DNA of 64,000 nt from Simonsiella sp051414845 (GTDB taxonomy: Bacteria > Pseudomonadota > Gammaproteobacteria > Burkholderiales > Neisseriaceae): assembly GCA_051414845.1 (NCBI GenBank), contig CP183313.1:1302001-1366000 (forward strand). The letters run 5' to 3'. A model generated the notes under the pieces. The model was given only the letters and a program-made list of their open reading frames with translations, searched no databases and was not told the origin of the DNA. Made by a program: the position numbers and the translations under genes. Shown here one piece after another: positions 52,561-61,634 of the stretch (positions are counted from its first letter, which is position 1; each line of letters begins with the position of its first letter).

Positions 52561-52713
52561 AAACTTGGAGAGCAGGCTGCCAGCTCGGATTTTTCGTTTC
52601 GCGCAATATTTTGAATATCGTAAAAAATGGAAGTTGTCGGCAAGCTGTCGCCGCTCCGTGCTTATATTTTCAGGCAGCCTGAAAATATATTGTTCAGGCT
52701 TAGAATATAGAAG

Positions 52714-53485
52714 ATGTATCGTTCGATTTATTGTTTCTGCAGTAACTGTAGCAGTATTGGCAGCTTGTGGTAGCTCAGGCAATAGCGGTCAGCTGAGCTT
52801 AACGTCTTCTGTTGCGCCAGCGAAACCAACGACTCCAACCACACCAGTTAGCACCAATACTTTCAATGGTACATCATTGATTGCTCAAGACCGCAATGGT
52901 GCAAATGTCCCTGTTTCCACATTGGGTAGCAATAGCTTGGACAGCGTTGTGATTGATGGCACAACAGTAGCATTAACTCAGCCAGGTATTTCTGCGGGTA
53001 CGTTTACCACGATTTCAAACAACACTCAGGAAACCATTGCCAGCGGTCGCTATTTGAGCCATATGCGATTTGGTGCGTATCGTGACTTTAATGCCAACAA
53101 TACAGGTGCTAATCCATCGTATGCATTTGCATTGGGTTCGATTACGCCAGTTGCTGATGTGCCGACAACAGGTGTGGCTAAATATACGGGTTTATCTGTA
53201 AGCAGCACAATCGGTGGTGGTACATTTACGACGGGAACTTCCGTATTCAATGTGAACTTTGGCAACAAAACCATTGAAGGTACTATTAATGACGGCGGCT
53301 CGTTCCCAGTACCACTCGCTGGTAAAATCAATGGCGCAGCATTCAGCGGCGAGAAAAATGGCGTGAATATGAGCGGTCACTTCTTTGGACCTAAAGCTGC
53401 AGAATTGGGCGGCGTATACAACGGTACATTGATTCACGGTTCGCAAGTTATTGACCACATCGGTTCATTCGGCGCAAAAAAATAA
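52714..53485 (+). pseudogene. Slam-dependent surface lipoprotein, frameshifted in the signal peptide
   Basis: The body frame encodes a lipoprotein signal end VSAVTVAVLAAC, then a Gly/Ser/Thr-rich linker and a C-terminal beta barrel with SGEKNGVNMSGHFFGPKAAE and LGGVYNG, the pattern of TbpB-like/hemophilin-type Slam substrates. There is no start codon in that frame near the signal peptide. ATG 52714 lies one base out: it reads MYRSIY... to an early stop, but removing one T at about 52723 gives MYRRFIVSAVTVAVLAACG, a perfect lipoprotein start. The gene is thus off by one base. The Slam-like gene downstream is its probable exporter. Confidence 0.72.
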
Positions 53486-53497
53486 TTAAGCGTTTTT

Positions 53498-53527
53498 AGC
53501 CCGCTAAGCTTTTGCTCGCGGGCTTTT
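53498..53527 (+). terminator. Terminator between lipoprotein and Slam gene
   Basis: AGCCCGC (53498-53504) pairs with GCGGGCT (53518-53524) around a 13-nt loop, then TTT. The T run is short, so read-through to the Slam gene is possible. Confidence 0.65.
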
Positions 53528-53581
53528 GCCTTGTTTAGCTGCCTGAAAAAGTGGAAAGATGTTTTCAGGCAGCCTGAAAAA

Positions 53582-55018
53582 ATGTGGAATCAGAAAGTGA
53601 TGTTTATGCGCGTATTATTAACAGTAATGGCTTGGGCAACGGCGGCAGCTTATGCTGCACCTGTGGCAACGCCGATTAATCCTGTGCCCGATTTAAATCA
53701 AGAACAAATTAAAAGTCAGCAACGGCAAGAATCTAGGCTGCCTGAAAAAGAAAAGAGCAGCAATTCGATAGCGATGTCGTCGCAAGAATTGTTGCAACAT
53801 CCTGATTTATTGCAAAATGCTTTGGATACTGCCAATGCGCAGCACAATATCGATACGACTCGCTTTTTGCTGCCTATTTATGAGCAATTGCCTGAAGCAC
53901 AACAAAATAGCGTGCTGCTGCATTATGCCCAAGCTTTGGTTTTGCGCGAAGATGGACAACACGCAAAAGCGGAAGCTAAGCTACAAGATATTATCGATAA
54001 ACATCCTGATTATGCGCCTGTGCGCTTGCAATTGGCGATAACGCAATCGCAAGATGGCAAAACGCGTGAAGCAAAAGAAAATTTGTCTTTTTTGCAAAAA
54101 ACGCCTGATTTGCCGCCGCCTGTGCATGAAGCGATGAATCAATTTGAGCAACATTTGAACAAAGAGCGCAAATGGCAATTGAATGGCACGGCATATTATC
54201 TACAAGAAGACAATGTCGGTCGCGCGCCTGAAAATCGCCATTATGGCAATTGGACGTTTGCCGAGCCACAATCAGCACATGGTTTGGGCTATGAAGTTTC
54301 GGCGCAAAAAACGGTGCCGATTAAAGGGCATTGGGCGGGGCGCGTGAATGTGGCGGCTTATGGCAAGTTTTATTGGGATGCGCATGATTATGATGATTTG
54401 GTGTTGCACGCTGAGCCCAGTTTGATTTGGCGCAATGCCAAGCAGGAAATTTCGCTCGCGCCTTATTATGAAAAACGTTGGTTTGATACTGAGCCTTATT
54501 CGGCGACAACTGGCGGCGTTGCGCGCTTTTCACGTGTACTTCATCCTAAATGGCAATTGTTTGGCGCATGGCAATCGGGTTATAAAAACCATGAAACGCG
54601 TGAGTTTTTAGACGGTGCAACACACATGGGTTCGCTATCGCTGGTGTATCAGCCTTCTGCTAAGCAATATTTTGTTTTTGGCTTGGGCAGTGGTCGCAAA
54701 AATGCGAAAGATTTATCGGAAGCATACGCTTAAGGCAATATTCGTTTGGTTTGGTCGCGTCATTGGGGAAAACAGCAGCAATTTAATACCATTATGCAAG
54801 CGAGCGTGCAGAGAAGGCATTATCGCGCGCCTGATTTTTTCAATATTCAAAGACGGGAAACCGAATATTTTACGCGCATGGTGTTGAGCCATAAAAAACT
54901 GAGTTGGAAAGGCTTTATACCACGCTTAAATTGGACGTGGTCGCATGTGGATAGCAACCATTTTTACTACCAATATAATCAAAATCGTGTGTTTATTGAT
55001 GTAACGAAGCAGTTTTAA
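53582..55018 (+). pseudogene. Slam (surface lipoprotein assembly modulator), nonsense codon near the C-terminus
   Basis: Outer-membrane protein that flips lipoproteins to the cell surface. It shows a signal peptide (MRVLLTVMAWATAAAYAAP), an N-terminal TPR-like domain (LLHYAQALVLREDGQHAKAE), and a DUF560 beta barrel from about residue 190 (WQLNGTAYYLQEDNVGRAPE, GRVNVAAYGKFYWDAHDYDD). The frame stops with TAA at 54731-54733 in SEAYA*GNIRLVW, then continues open in the same frame for 94 codons to a proper barrel end (FIDVTKQF, stop 55018). One C-to-T change in CAA explains it. The last strands are lost, so the product is probably non-functional. Start may be ATG 53582, 53600 or 53606. Confidence 0.85.
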
Positions 55019-55094
55019 TTGACGATGAGTATAAAGGCAGCCTGAAAATTTTTCAGGCTGAAACCTTTGCAAAACTGATTTTTTTCTTACGCAG

Positions 55095-55122
55095 GGGCAG
55101 ATTTCATATCTGCCCTATTTTT
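55095..55122. terminator. Hairpin in the gap after the Slam gene
   Basis: GGGCAGAT (55095-55102) pairs with ATCTGCCC (55108-55115), then TATTTTT. A second weaker hairpin (GGCGGAT...ATCCGTCC) lies at about 55162. The 55019-55265 gap has no gene. Confidence 0.65.
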
Positions 55123-55265
55123 AATGAATTGAATTTCATCAATATAGTTCTGAAAACAAAAAGGCGGATATAAAATCCGTCCCTACACATACAGGGTTTT
55201 ACAAAGATTTCAGGCAGCCTGAAAATCACTTTCAAGCTGCCTGTTGCTTATTGCCAAACAAATCT

Positions 55266-57152
55266 TTAATTTGCTGGCACAATACCCATGCGCTGTTTCA
55301 ACGAAGTTTGCGGTTCGTTCAAAAGTGAAGCGTAATAAACTGCATTGGTCATCACTTTTTTCACATAATCGCGCGTTTCGTTAAATGGAATGGTTTCGGC
55401 ATAAATCGCGCCTTCCAAGCTGTTGCCTGCTTGCCATTTGCGTGCGCGACCTGGGCCGGCGTTGTAGCCTGCGGTTGCCAAAACTTCGTTGTTTTGCAAG
55501 CGGCGGCGCGCGTCTGCCATGTACCATGTGCCCATGCGGATGTTGCCGTTCATGGTGTAGAGTTCGCTGCTGTCCATGCCGATTTTGCTGGCGATTTCGC
55601 GCGCGGTCGCTGGCATAACTTGCATTAAACCTTGTGCGCCTACGCCCGATTGCGCGCCCATCACAAAGCGGCTTTCTTGGCGAATTAAACCATACACCCA
55701 AGCTGGGTCTACGCCGTTTTGATTACCATAGCTTACGACTAAATCACGAAATGGCGTGAGATAACGCAAGTTATAGTTGAGCAAATGATCGGTGCGTTCC
55801 GCGCTGTTAATCGCCATTTCGTAAAATTCGTGTTGGTGTGCCAATTCAGCGGCGGCAAGGAGAGTCGCTTCATTCATGCCACGCGTGGCGTAACGCCATT
55901 CGGCTTGCGCTTGGCGACGCATTTTCCAGTTGCCTTCTTGTTTGCTGGTGTGATAGAGCGACAAGGCGCGGTGGATGGCACCATCTTGTGCCAGTTTTTG
56001 CACGTTTGCCGCGGGCGTTGCGCCAACATTATTGCGTGTATTCACGCGCTGACCAAGCTCTTCCGTTGCCAGCAAAGCATAGAAATTGCGTCCACTTTGC
56101 GCCGCTTGTTGATACAAGTTTTGCGCCGCGCCACGATTGCCTTGCGCGGCGAGACTGCGACCCAGCCAGTATTGCCATGTCGGGTCTTGTTGCAATTTTG
56201 ATGGCATGGATTGAATGATGTTTGCCAATTCATTCCATTGCTGCAAACGCAACGCCGCGCGCGCGTACCATTCAAATTGCTCATTATTCAACTGGCTACG
56301 CTCGGCTTGGCGATAGTATTGCAACGCGCTTGCCATGTTTTGATTTTTTGCATGCACCAAGCCCAAAACACCCCAAGCAAAACCGCTTTGCTCGCGATTC
56401 AGGCTGCCTGAAACGCTTTGCAAACGCGCTGCTGCGAAATCGGGCGATTTTTGCGCGCTCGGGCTAATGATGTCGCGCAACAGATTTTCTTGCCAACCAT
56501 AACCGCTCGCGCTGTTCAAAGGGCTGCCCAACGCCTCCGCCAAGTTGCCCGCGTCGGTCGTGTGTCCATTGCTGATTAAACCGCGCACGCGTCGCCACGC
56601 GCGCGATGGATTTAAGGTATTTTGCTGTGCCAAGTTTTGCAGCAATACATTACAGCCTTCAGGCAGCTTGCCTGTGGTTTCTACTAAATCGTTAATAAAT
56701 TCATTGCTTTGACGGTCAATACCAAATAAATGTGCATAACACAAAGTTTCTTTATCGCGCCCTGCTTTGTCCAATTTAGCATATTCTTGCGTAAACCATT
56801 GCGCCTGCCCACGTTTACCCAAACTTTTGAGCCACTCATTGCGTACGCTCTCGCCCATCGCGCTTTGGCTTTGACGTGCCAAGAATTGTTGCGCTGCGAC
56901 GTCGTTGCCTTGTTTAGTCGCGTTCAAAATACTTTCAAATTGGCGAAAATCGTTCACAATTTGGTCAGCAGATTGCATCGCGCGCGCTTTGGGCGCATTG
57001 AAAACAGTGTGGCTGCCTGAAATCGGTTGCGCAACGGGCGCGTTGCTTACTTGTGGATTGATGGCTTGAGGCGTTTGATTTGAAGAACACGCAGCCAAAG
57101 CAGTCACTACGGCAACGCTTAAGCCTTGTGCAGAGAATTTGAGTGCGGTCAT
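55266..57152 (-). CDS. ltgA: Soluble-type lytic murein transglycosylase, lipoprotein (Slt70/LtgA-like)
   Basis: Cleaves the MurNAc-GlcNAc bond with anhydro product formation, for cell-wall turnover. From ATG 57152 (TGGAAT upstream) it is about 628 residues. A lipobox LAAC (VVTALAACSSN) replaces the plain signal of Slt70, as in neisserial LtgA. A long alpha-superhelix is followed by the catalytic domain with GLIRQESRFVMGAQSGVGAQ containing the catalytic Glu, GLMQVMPATAREI, GNIRMGTWYMADARR and AGYNAGPGRARKW. In-frame ATG 57164 is an alternative. Confidence 0.9.
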   Translation of the reverse strand: MTALKFSAQGLSVAVVTALAACSSNQTPQAINPQVSNAPVAQPISGSHTVFNAPKARAMQSADQIVNDFRQFESILNATKQGNDVAAQQFLARQSQSAMGESVRNEWLKSLGKRGQAQWFTQEYAKLDKAGRDKETLCYAHLFGIDRQSNEFINDLVETTGKLPEGCNVLLQNLAQQNTLNPSRAWRRVRGLISNGHTTDAGNLAEALGSPLNSASGYGWQENLLRDIISPSAQKSPDFAAARLQSVSGSLNREQSGFAWGVLGLVHAKNQNMASALQYYRQAERSQLNNEQFEWYARAALRLQQWNELANIIQSMPSKLQQDPTWQYWLGRSLAAQGNRGAAQNLYQQAAQSGRNFYALLATEELGQRVNTRNNVGATPAANVQKLAQDGAIHRALSLYHTSKQEGNWKMRRQAQAEWRYATRGMNEATLLAAAELAHQHEFYEMAINSAERTDHLLNYNLRYLTPFRDLVVSYGNQNGVDPAWVYGLIRQESRFVMGAQSGVGAQGLMQVMPATAREIASKIGMDSSELYTMNGNIRMGTWYMADARRRLQNNEVLATAGYNAGPGRARKWQAGNSLEGAIYAETIPFNETRDYVKKVMTNAVYYASLLNEPQTSLKQRMGIVPAN

Positions 57153-57303
57153 GTACAATTCCATGGTATTGAGTCATTAAACAAAATAGGCGCGATAATA
57201 ACACAGTTCCGCGTCGCACTTTTTCAGGCTGCCTGAAAAGGTTTGCAAAAATCATTTGTTGCTTAGGCTGAATTTTTGCAAAAACATTCAGGCAGCCTGA
57301 AAA

Positions 57304-57333
57304 ACAAAAAGGCGAATCATCGTGAGATTCGCC
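57304..57333 (-). terminator. Terminator of the gmhB-side operon
   Basis: On the minus strand GGCGAATC (57333-57326) pairs with GATTCGCC (57318-57311), 7-nt loop, followed by a T run. It separates gmhB from the transglycosylase gene. Confidence 0.8.
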
Positions 57334-57342
57334 TAGTTTTAA

Positions 57343-57912
57343 CTAACCTTCCACGTCCTCATGCGCGGTCGTTTGCTTTAATAGATATTGTGAAAACGCC
57401 AATAAATCGCTAAATATCATCGTGTTTTCAGGCAGCTTATCCGCTTCTTTTTCCAATGTTTTCAAACCCTTGCCTGTTTTAACCAATACCGCTTTACCGC
57501 CGACTGCCGCAATCGCTTGTAAATCACGCAAGCTATCGCCCACTAAATACGTTTCGCTCGCTTCGGCTTTAAAGCGGTGCAAAATATCTTGCACCATACC
57601 TGGTTTGGGCTTGCGACAATTGCACTCATGTTCCGCCAAATGCGGGCAAAACCAAATACCGCTGATTTCGCCACCTGCTTGGCGCACCAATTTGTGCATT
57701 TTGGCATGCATTTGGTTGAGTGTTTCCGTATCAAAATAACCGCGCGCAATGCCTGATTGATTGGTGGCAACCGCAAGCGTATAACCCGCTTGCGTTAAAA
57801 ACGCAATCGCGTCCATGCTGCCATCAATCGGCTGCCATTCGTCTACGGTTTTGATGAATTGGTCGCTGTCGTGATTAATCACGCCGTCGCGGTCTAGGAT
57901 GATGAGTTTCAT
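57343..57912 (-). CDS. gmhB: D-glycero-beta-D-manno-heptose 1,7-bisphosphate 7-phosphatase
   Basis: HAD phosphatase of ADP-heptose synthesis for the LOS inner core. The nucleophile motif ILDRDGVINHDS gives Asp7 and Asp9. ATNQSGIARGYF and the zinc loop CPHLAEHECNCRKPKPGM identify GmhB rather than other HAD enzymes; YLVGDSLRDLQAI supplies motif IV. The 189-residue length is normal. It sits at the end of a minus-strand cluster with two glycosyltransferases, 11 bp after the GT8 gene, which suits a role in LOS assembly. Confidence 0.94.
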   Translation of the reverse strand: MKLIILDRDGVINHDSDQFIKTVDEWQPIDGSMDAIAFLTQAGYTLAVATNQSGIARGYFDTETLNQMHAKMHKLVRQAGGEISGIWFCPHLAEHECNCRKPKPGMVQDILHRFKAEASETYLVGDSLRDLQAIAAVGGKAVLVKTGKGLKTLEKEADKLPENTMIFSDLLAFSQYLLKQTTAHEDVEG

Positions 57913-57923
57913 GTTTTAATCGT

Positions 57924-58913
57924 TTATTGAGATTTGATTTTAGTAAAAATATAATAAAGATAATAATAAATTGACTTAATTATATCTTTCTTCTTATATA
58001 AATCTTTCGACAAAATGCGAATTTGTCTAGGTGCTAATTTTTTTAATTGAATACTTTCATATTGAAAATTTGCCCATGGAGATTGACTATAGTAAGTATG
58101 ATATGTTCTATTAAAACCTTGCGTATGCCAAGGTTTGACATAACCAGAATAATGAACAATGCAAATATCGATACTATTTTCATCTAATATTTTGCGCTTA
58201 TTTCTTATATGTCTCCAGTTGTATCGTTCAGATAAATAAAATACTTGATTTGCTAAGACAATATTTAAAACATCTTGATCTAGATATGTCAGTTTATTAT
58301 CACCGATTTCTAGTAACTTTTCCTGAATCTTTGTATCGATATCATGCGAATGCCAATTATCTATATTAATGAGCATGACTCCAGCATTAAAATATACACA
58401 AGTTTTAGGAAAACCAAATGTTTCTAATTCATATGCGTGCCCCAATTCTGAATAATCGTTATGTGCAGCAGCAATATATTTATCAATATTAAGTTCAAGT
58501 AAATTATCTAATTTACCCGTACACAAAACATCTGCATCTAAATACAATACTGTATGAGCTTGATTTTTAAGAATAGATGGTAAGGCAAATCGATAATACG
58601 TTGCTGACGAAAAATGTCCATATGTATAGAGGTTATCAAAATAATCCGTAATCAAATAATGAATACTTAATCCAAATTTATCGCTATATTTTCTCAACTC
58701 ATATAATCGATTTTTATCATCATCGGTTACCATTTCAGTAAGTATATGAAACTTAAATACTTTATTTGGATTATTTTTTAAAATTGAAAAAATGGCAACG
58801 CCAATATACTTTATATAATTATGAGTACCCGAAAAAGCAATATGATGGATATTATCAAACGTCCCTTCGATACCAATAAGATGTTCTTGAGATTTTAAAA
58901 ATTGTTCTGACAT
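57924..58913 (-). CDS. Glycosyltransferase family 8 (LgtC/RfaJ-like)
   Basis: A 329-residue retaining glycosyltransferase, probably adding galactose or glucose to LOS from a UDP-sugar. The metal-binding DAD is at 126-128 in VLYLDADVLCTG. Also HIAFSGTHNYIKYIGVAIFS at the start, FNAGVMLINIDNW, YLDQDVLNIV and IVHYSGYVKPWH. The gene is strikingly A+T-rich and Ile/Tyr/Lys/Asn-rich compared with gmhB and GT9, and has no internal DUS, so it was probably acquired. Acceptor cannot be told. Confidence 0.88.
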   Translation of the reverse strand: MSEQFLKSQEHLIGIEGTFDNIHHIAFSGTHNYIKYIGVAIFSILKNNPNKVFKFHILTEMVTDDDKNRLYELRKYSDKFGLSIHYLITDYFDNLYTYGHFSSATYYRFALPSILKNQAHTVLYLDADVLCTGKLDNLLELNIDKYIAAAHNDYSELGHAYELETFGFPKTCVYFNAGVMLINIDNWHSHDIDTKIQEKLLEIGDNKLTYLDQDVLNIVLANQVFYLSERYNWRHIRNKRKILDENSIDICIVHYSGYVKPWHTQGFNRTYHTYYSQSPWANFQYESIQLKKLAPRQIRILSKDLYKKKDIIKSIYYYLYYIFTKIKSQ

Positions 58914-58959
58914 CTTTCATAAACCTCTATTACTATAAATTTTTTTCTATTCATGCTTT

Positions 58960-59385
58960 TTACTTCAAACTACTTATCCATGCCTCAAAGGCTACCTGAA
59001 AAACAGCATTCAACCGCGCCTGATTTTCAGGCTGCCAAACGATTTGGTAAAACTCGTCTTCATCGGCAATATCCAGCGCAACAAAATAATCTTCCATAAA
59101 GCGTCCGTAGCCTTCGTCTTCATCATCGTAATAAAACTGCGTGAAACGGTTGCCTAAATCGTTGAAACACGTTTCATCCATACCACCGTTAAAACCTTGC
59201 AAAATCAATTGACTGCCTGAAATTTCGCCTTGTTGCCATGCTTGAAATTCGGGCAATTTTGCTGCCGCTTCGCTGTGCAAATTTTGGCGGGCTGCCCAAG
59301 TGTAATAATAGACAATGTGCGCAATCGCCACTTCGTTGCTGATGTCGGGATTGTCGTCGGCATGGAAGGTAATGTGGTCGTACAT
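58960..59385 (-). CDS. Hypothetical acidic protein, possibly DUF7832-like
   Basis: A 141-residue soluble, acidic protein. The N-terminus MYDHITFHADDNP, then AIAHIVYYYTWAARQNLHSE, and the middle FNDLGNRFTQFYYDDEDEGY, followed by FMEDYFVALDIADEDEFYQI, resemble small proteins annotated DUF7832, often linked to immunity-like clusters; this link is a pattern impression. It is 5 bp after the GT9 stop, in the same direction, but its role is not evident. Confidence 0.6.
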   Translation of the reverse strand: MYDHITFHADDNPDISNEVAIAHIVYYYTWAARQNLHSEAAAKLPEFQAWQQGEISGSQLILQGFNGGMDETCFNDLGNRFTQFYYDDEDEGYGRFMEDYFVALDIADEDEFYQIVWQPENQARLNAVFQVAFEAWISSLK

Positions 59386-59390
59386 TTTAT

Positions 59391-60479
59391 TTATTTCAAT
59401 AAGTTAAGTTTTTGATTGAGCTTGCCTAATGCTTGCAACACTTTTTCAGGCAACACTTCATGAATATGTTCATCAAACATCAACATTTCATAATGTGCCG
59501 TTTTTGGATACCAATTCGCCGTATTTTGCGCCCGATTGGGATAAAAACCAATCACAGGTTTTTGCAACGACGCAGCAATATGCACAATCGCGGTATCGGG
59601 ACTAATCACCAATTTTGCTAATCGAATTAATTCAATACTGTCTTGAATCATTTGCGTGTTGTCCATTAAATAAACATGAGCAAAATCGCGTGCAATATCG
59701 CGCAACATCGGCGAAACCTCGGGATAAGTCAGTAAAATCCAGTGTTCCTGCGGATAAGTCGCACACAATGCCGACAACATGGCACGAATATGCGCTTCAT
59801 CAAAACGACGTGAATTTGCCGCACCAAAAAAGTTTAAGGCCACAAAATCCTGCAAATCATGTTGCGCCACAAAATCTGCCGCTTTTTTTGCCGATTCTGC
59901 GTTTTCAGGTAGCCTGAAAGCTGTGTCCACATCAGCAAAACCGCATAATAACAATGCTTGGCGATATATATCGCTAAAATGCTGTTTTTTATCAGTAATA
60001 TTCGAATTAAACAGCTGAAAATCCGCCTTATCCAAGCCCACGTTATACCGTGCACGCAAACTGTTCAGCAGCAACAAATCGCGCGGACGCAGCGACAAAG
60101 TCGGGTCAATCACCACATCATATTGCCCTGCCAGCGACTTGCCCACTTGCCAATAGCTCAAAGTGGATTTCGCCTTCACTTCATGCAACACATCAATATC
60201 AGGGCTGCCTGAAAAAATAGCGCGATTTTTCTCGCTACACAAAACGCCAATGCGAATATGCGGCGCTTGTTGTTTAATCGCACGCAAGGCAAACGCGCTG
60301 ACAATGTAATCGCCGATTTTTCCGTCTTGGCGCAAAAACAAAATTGCGCGGATATTGTCGGGCGAAGGTGTAGGTGATGGCTCGGGGGTGCGGTCAAGCA
60401 GTACTTTTACCCAGCGCAAACGCGTTTCGCGCCAGCGTTGTTTGAATTGTTTAAATTGTTGCTTAGCTGACATATTCAT
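59391..60479 (-). CDS. Glycosyltransferase family 9, heptosyltransferase-like
   Basis: A 362-residue GT-B enzyme of family 9 (WaaC/WaaF/WaaQ relatives), expected at the inner membrane in LOS core assembly. The N-terminal domain starts with ILFLRQDGKIGDYIVSAFAL; the C-terminal donor domain has LVISPDTAIVHIAASLQKPV and IGFYPNRAQNTANWYP, typical of heptosyltransferases. A basic N-terminal segment (KQRWRETRLRWVKVLL) may associate with the membrane. Start at ATG 60479 or 60473. Together with GT8 and gmhB it suggests a LOS cluster. Confidence 0.87.
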   Translation of the reverse strand: MNMSAKQQFKQFKQRWRETRLRWVKVLLDRTPEPSPTPSPDNIRAILFLRQDGKIGDYIVSAFALRAIKQQAPHIRIGVLCSEKNRAIFSGSPDIDVLHEVKAKSTLSYWQVGKSLAGQYDVVIDPTLSLRPRDLLLLNSLRARYNVGLDKADFQLFNSNITDKKQHFSDIYRQALLLCGFADVDTAFRLPENAESAKKAADFVAQHDLQDFVALNFFGAANSRRFDEAHIRAMLSALCATYPQEHWILLTYPEVSPMLRDIARDFAHVYLMDNTQMIQDSIELIRLAKLVISPDTAIVHIAASLQKPVIGFYPNRAQNTANWYPKTAHYEMLMFDEHIHEVLPEKVLQALGKLNQKLNLLK

Positions 60480-60680
60480 CGAATTTCATTAAATTGCGCG
60501 GCAATATAAAGCCAAAAGCACAAAATCGCAATGAAAACATGATTACATATTTTTCAGTCAGCCTGAAAACTGATTTACATCAAAACCCCAGCGTATCATT
60601 TGTCAGCCATAGCCAAGCAATGATACCATCGCGGCTTCTGTTTTCAGGCTGCCTGAAACATTTTTTATAGGAGTTTCATC

Positions 60681-61538
60681 ATGGAACAGACTTCACACAC
60701 CGAAACCCAAGAGCGTCGTCGCGATAAATTGCGCCGCAACAGTATTTATGTTTTGCCCAATTCGTTTACGATTGCGGCTTTGTTTTGCGCGTTTTATGCG
60801 ATTACGCAATCTATGCATGGGCGTTTTGATAGCGCGGCGCAGTTTGTGTTTTTGTCGATGATTTTGGATGGCATGGATGGGCGCGTGGCGCGGCTGACCA
60901 ATAGCCAAAGCGCGTTTGGCGAACAATTAGACAGTCTTGCCGATATGGTTAGCTTTGGCGTTGCCCCTGCGTTGATTGTGTATAACTGGCAACTGTTTCA
61001 TTTTGGCAAATTGGGCTATGCAATTGCGTTTGTTTACTGTGCTTGCGCGGCGTTGCGTTTGGCTTTGTTCAATACTTTGATTGGCAAAGTGGATAAAAAA
61101 TGGTTTATTGGCATTCCGAGTCCAACCGCTGCGGCTTTGGTAATCGGTATGGTGTGGCTGGGTCGTCGCCATGCGGGGATGTTTGACAGCGATGGCAGCG
61201 TCATTGTGTTGCTGATGACGCTGTTTGCGGGCTTGTCGATGGTGGCGCAAGTACGTTTTTGGAGCTTTAAGGAGTTTAAACGCCGCCGCATTTCAATTGC
61301 GGGCATGATTGGTTTGATTTTGCTGCTGGGCTTGCTGGCAGTAGAACCTGCGGGCGTATTGTTTAGCTTTTTCTTTGCTTACAGCTTGTCGGGTTATGCG
61401 ATGTATGGCTGGGAAAAATGGCAGGAATACCAGCAGAAACAGAAAATGGAAGTACGCCCTGTTGTACACAATACGCCGAGTGAAACGAGTGAAGTGGTTG
61501 AAGCGAATGAACAAGTTGGCACGGATAAAACGGATTGA
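60681..61538 (+). CDS. pssA: CDP-diacylglycerol-serine O-phosphatidyltransferase
   Basis: Membrane-embedded enzyme making phosphatidylserine, precursor of phosphatidylethanolamine. It is the integral-membrane type II enzyme, not the E. coli phospholipase-D type. The CDP-alcohol phosphotransferase motif is complete: D63, D66, G67, A70, R71, G80, D84 and D88 in LDGMDGRVARLTNSQSAFGE followed by QLDSLADMVSFG. It has several helices and a charged C-terminal tail. TAGGAG gives a strong ribosome binding site for ATG 60681. psd is not in the window. Confidence 0.95.
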   Translation: MEQTSHTETQERRRDKLRRNSIYVLPNSFTIAALFCAFYAITQSMHGRFDSAAQFVFLSMILDGMDGRVARLTNSQSAFGEQLDSLADMVSFGVAPALIVYNWQLFHFGKLGYAIAFVYCACAALRLALFNTLIGKVDKKWFIGIPSPTAAALVIGMVWLGRRHAGMFDSDGSVIVLLMTLFAGLSMVAQVRFWSFKEFKRRRISIAGMIGLILLLGLLAVEPAGVLFSFFFAYSLSGYAMYGWEKWQEYQQKQKMEVRPVVHNTPSETSEVVEANEQVGTDKTD

Positions 61539-61554
61539 ACTTCTTAAAATCAAC

Positions 61555-61582
61555 AAAAAAGCTGGGGCATCCCAGCTTTTTT
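61555..61582. terminator. Convergent terminator between pssA and fhuB
   Basis: AAAAAAGCTGGG (61555-61566) pairs perfectly with CCCAGCTTTTTT (61571-61582), 4-nt loop. Works on both strands. Confidence 0.85.
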
Positions 61583-61634
61583 GTTGGCTTTAGTTACGCT
61601 GAACTTCGTTTCAGGCTGCCTGAAACCATCAACC

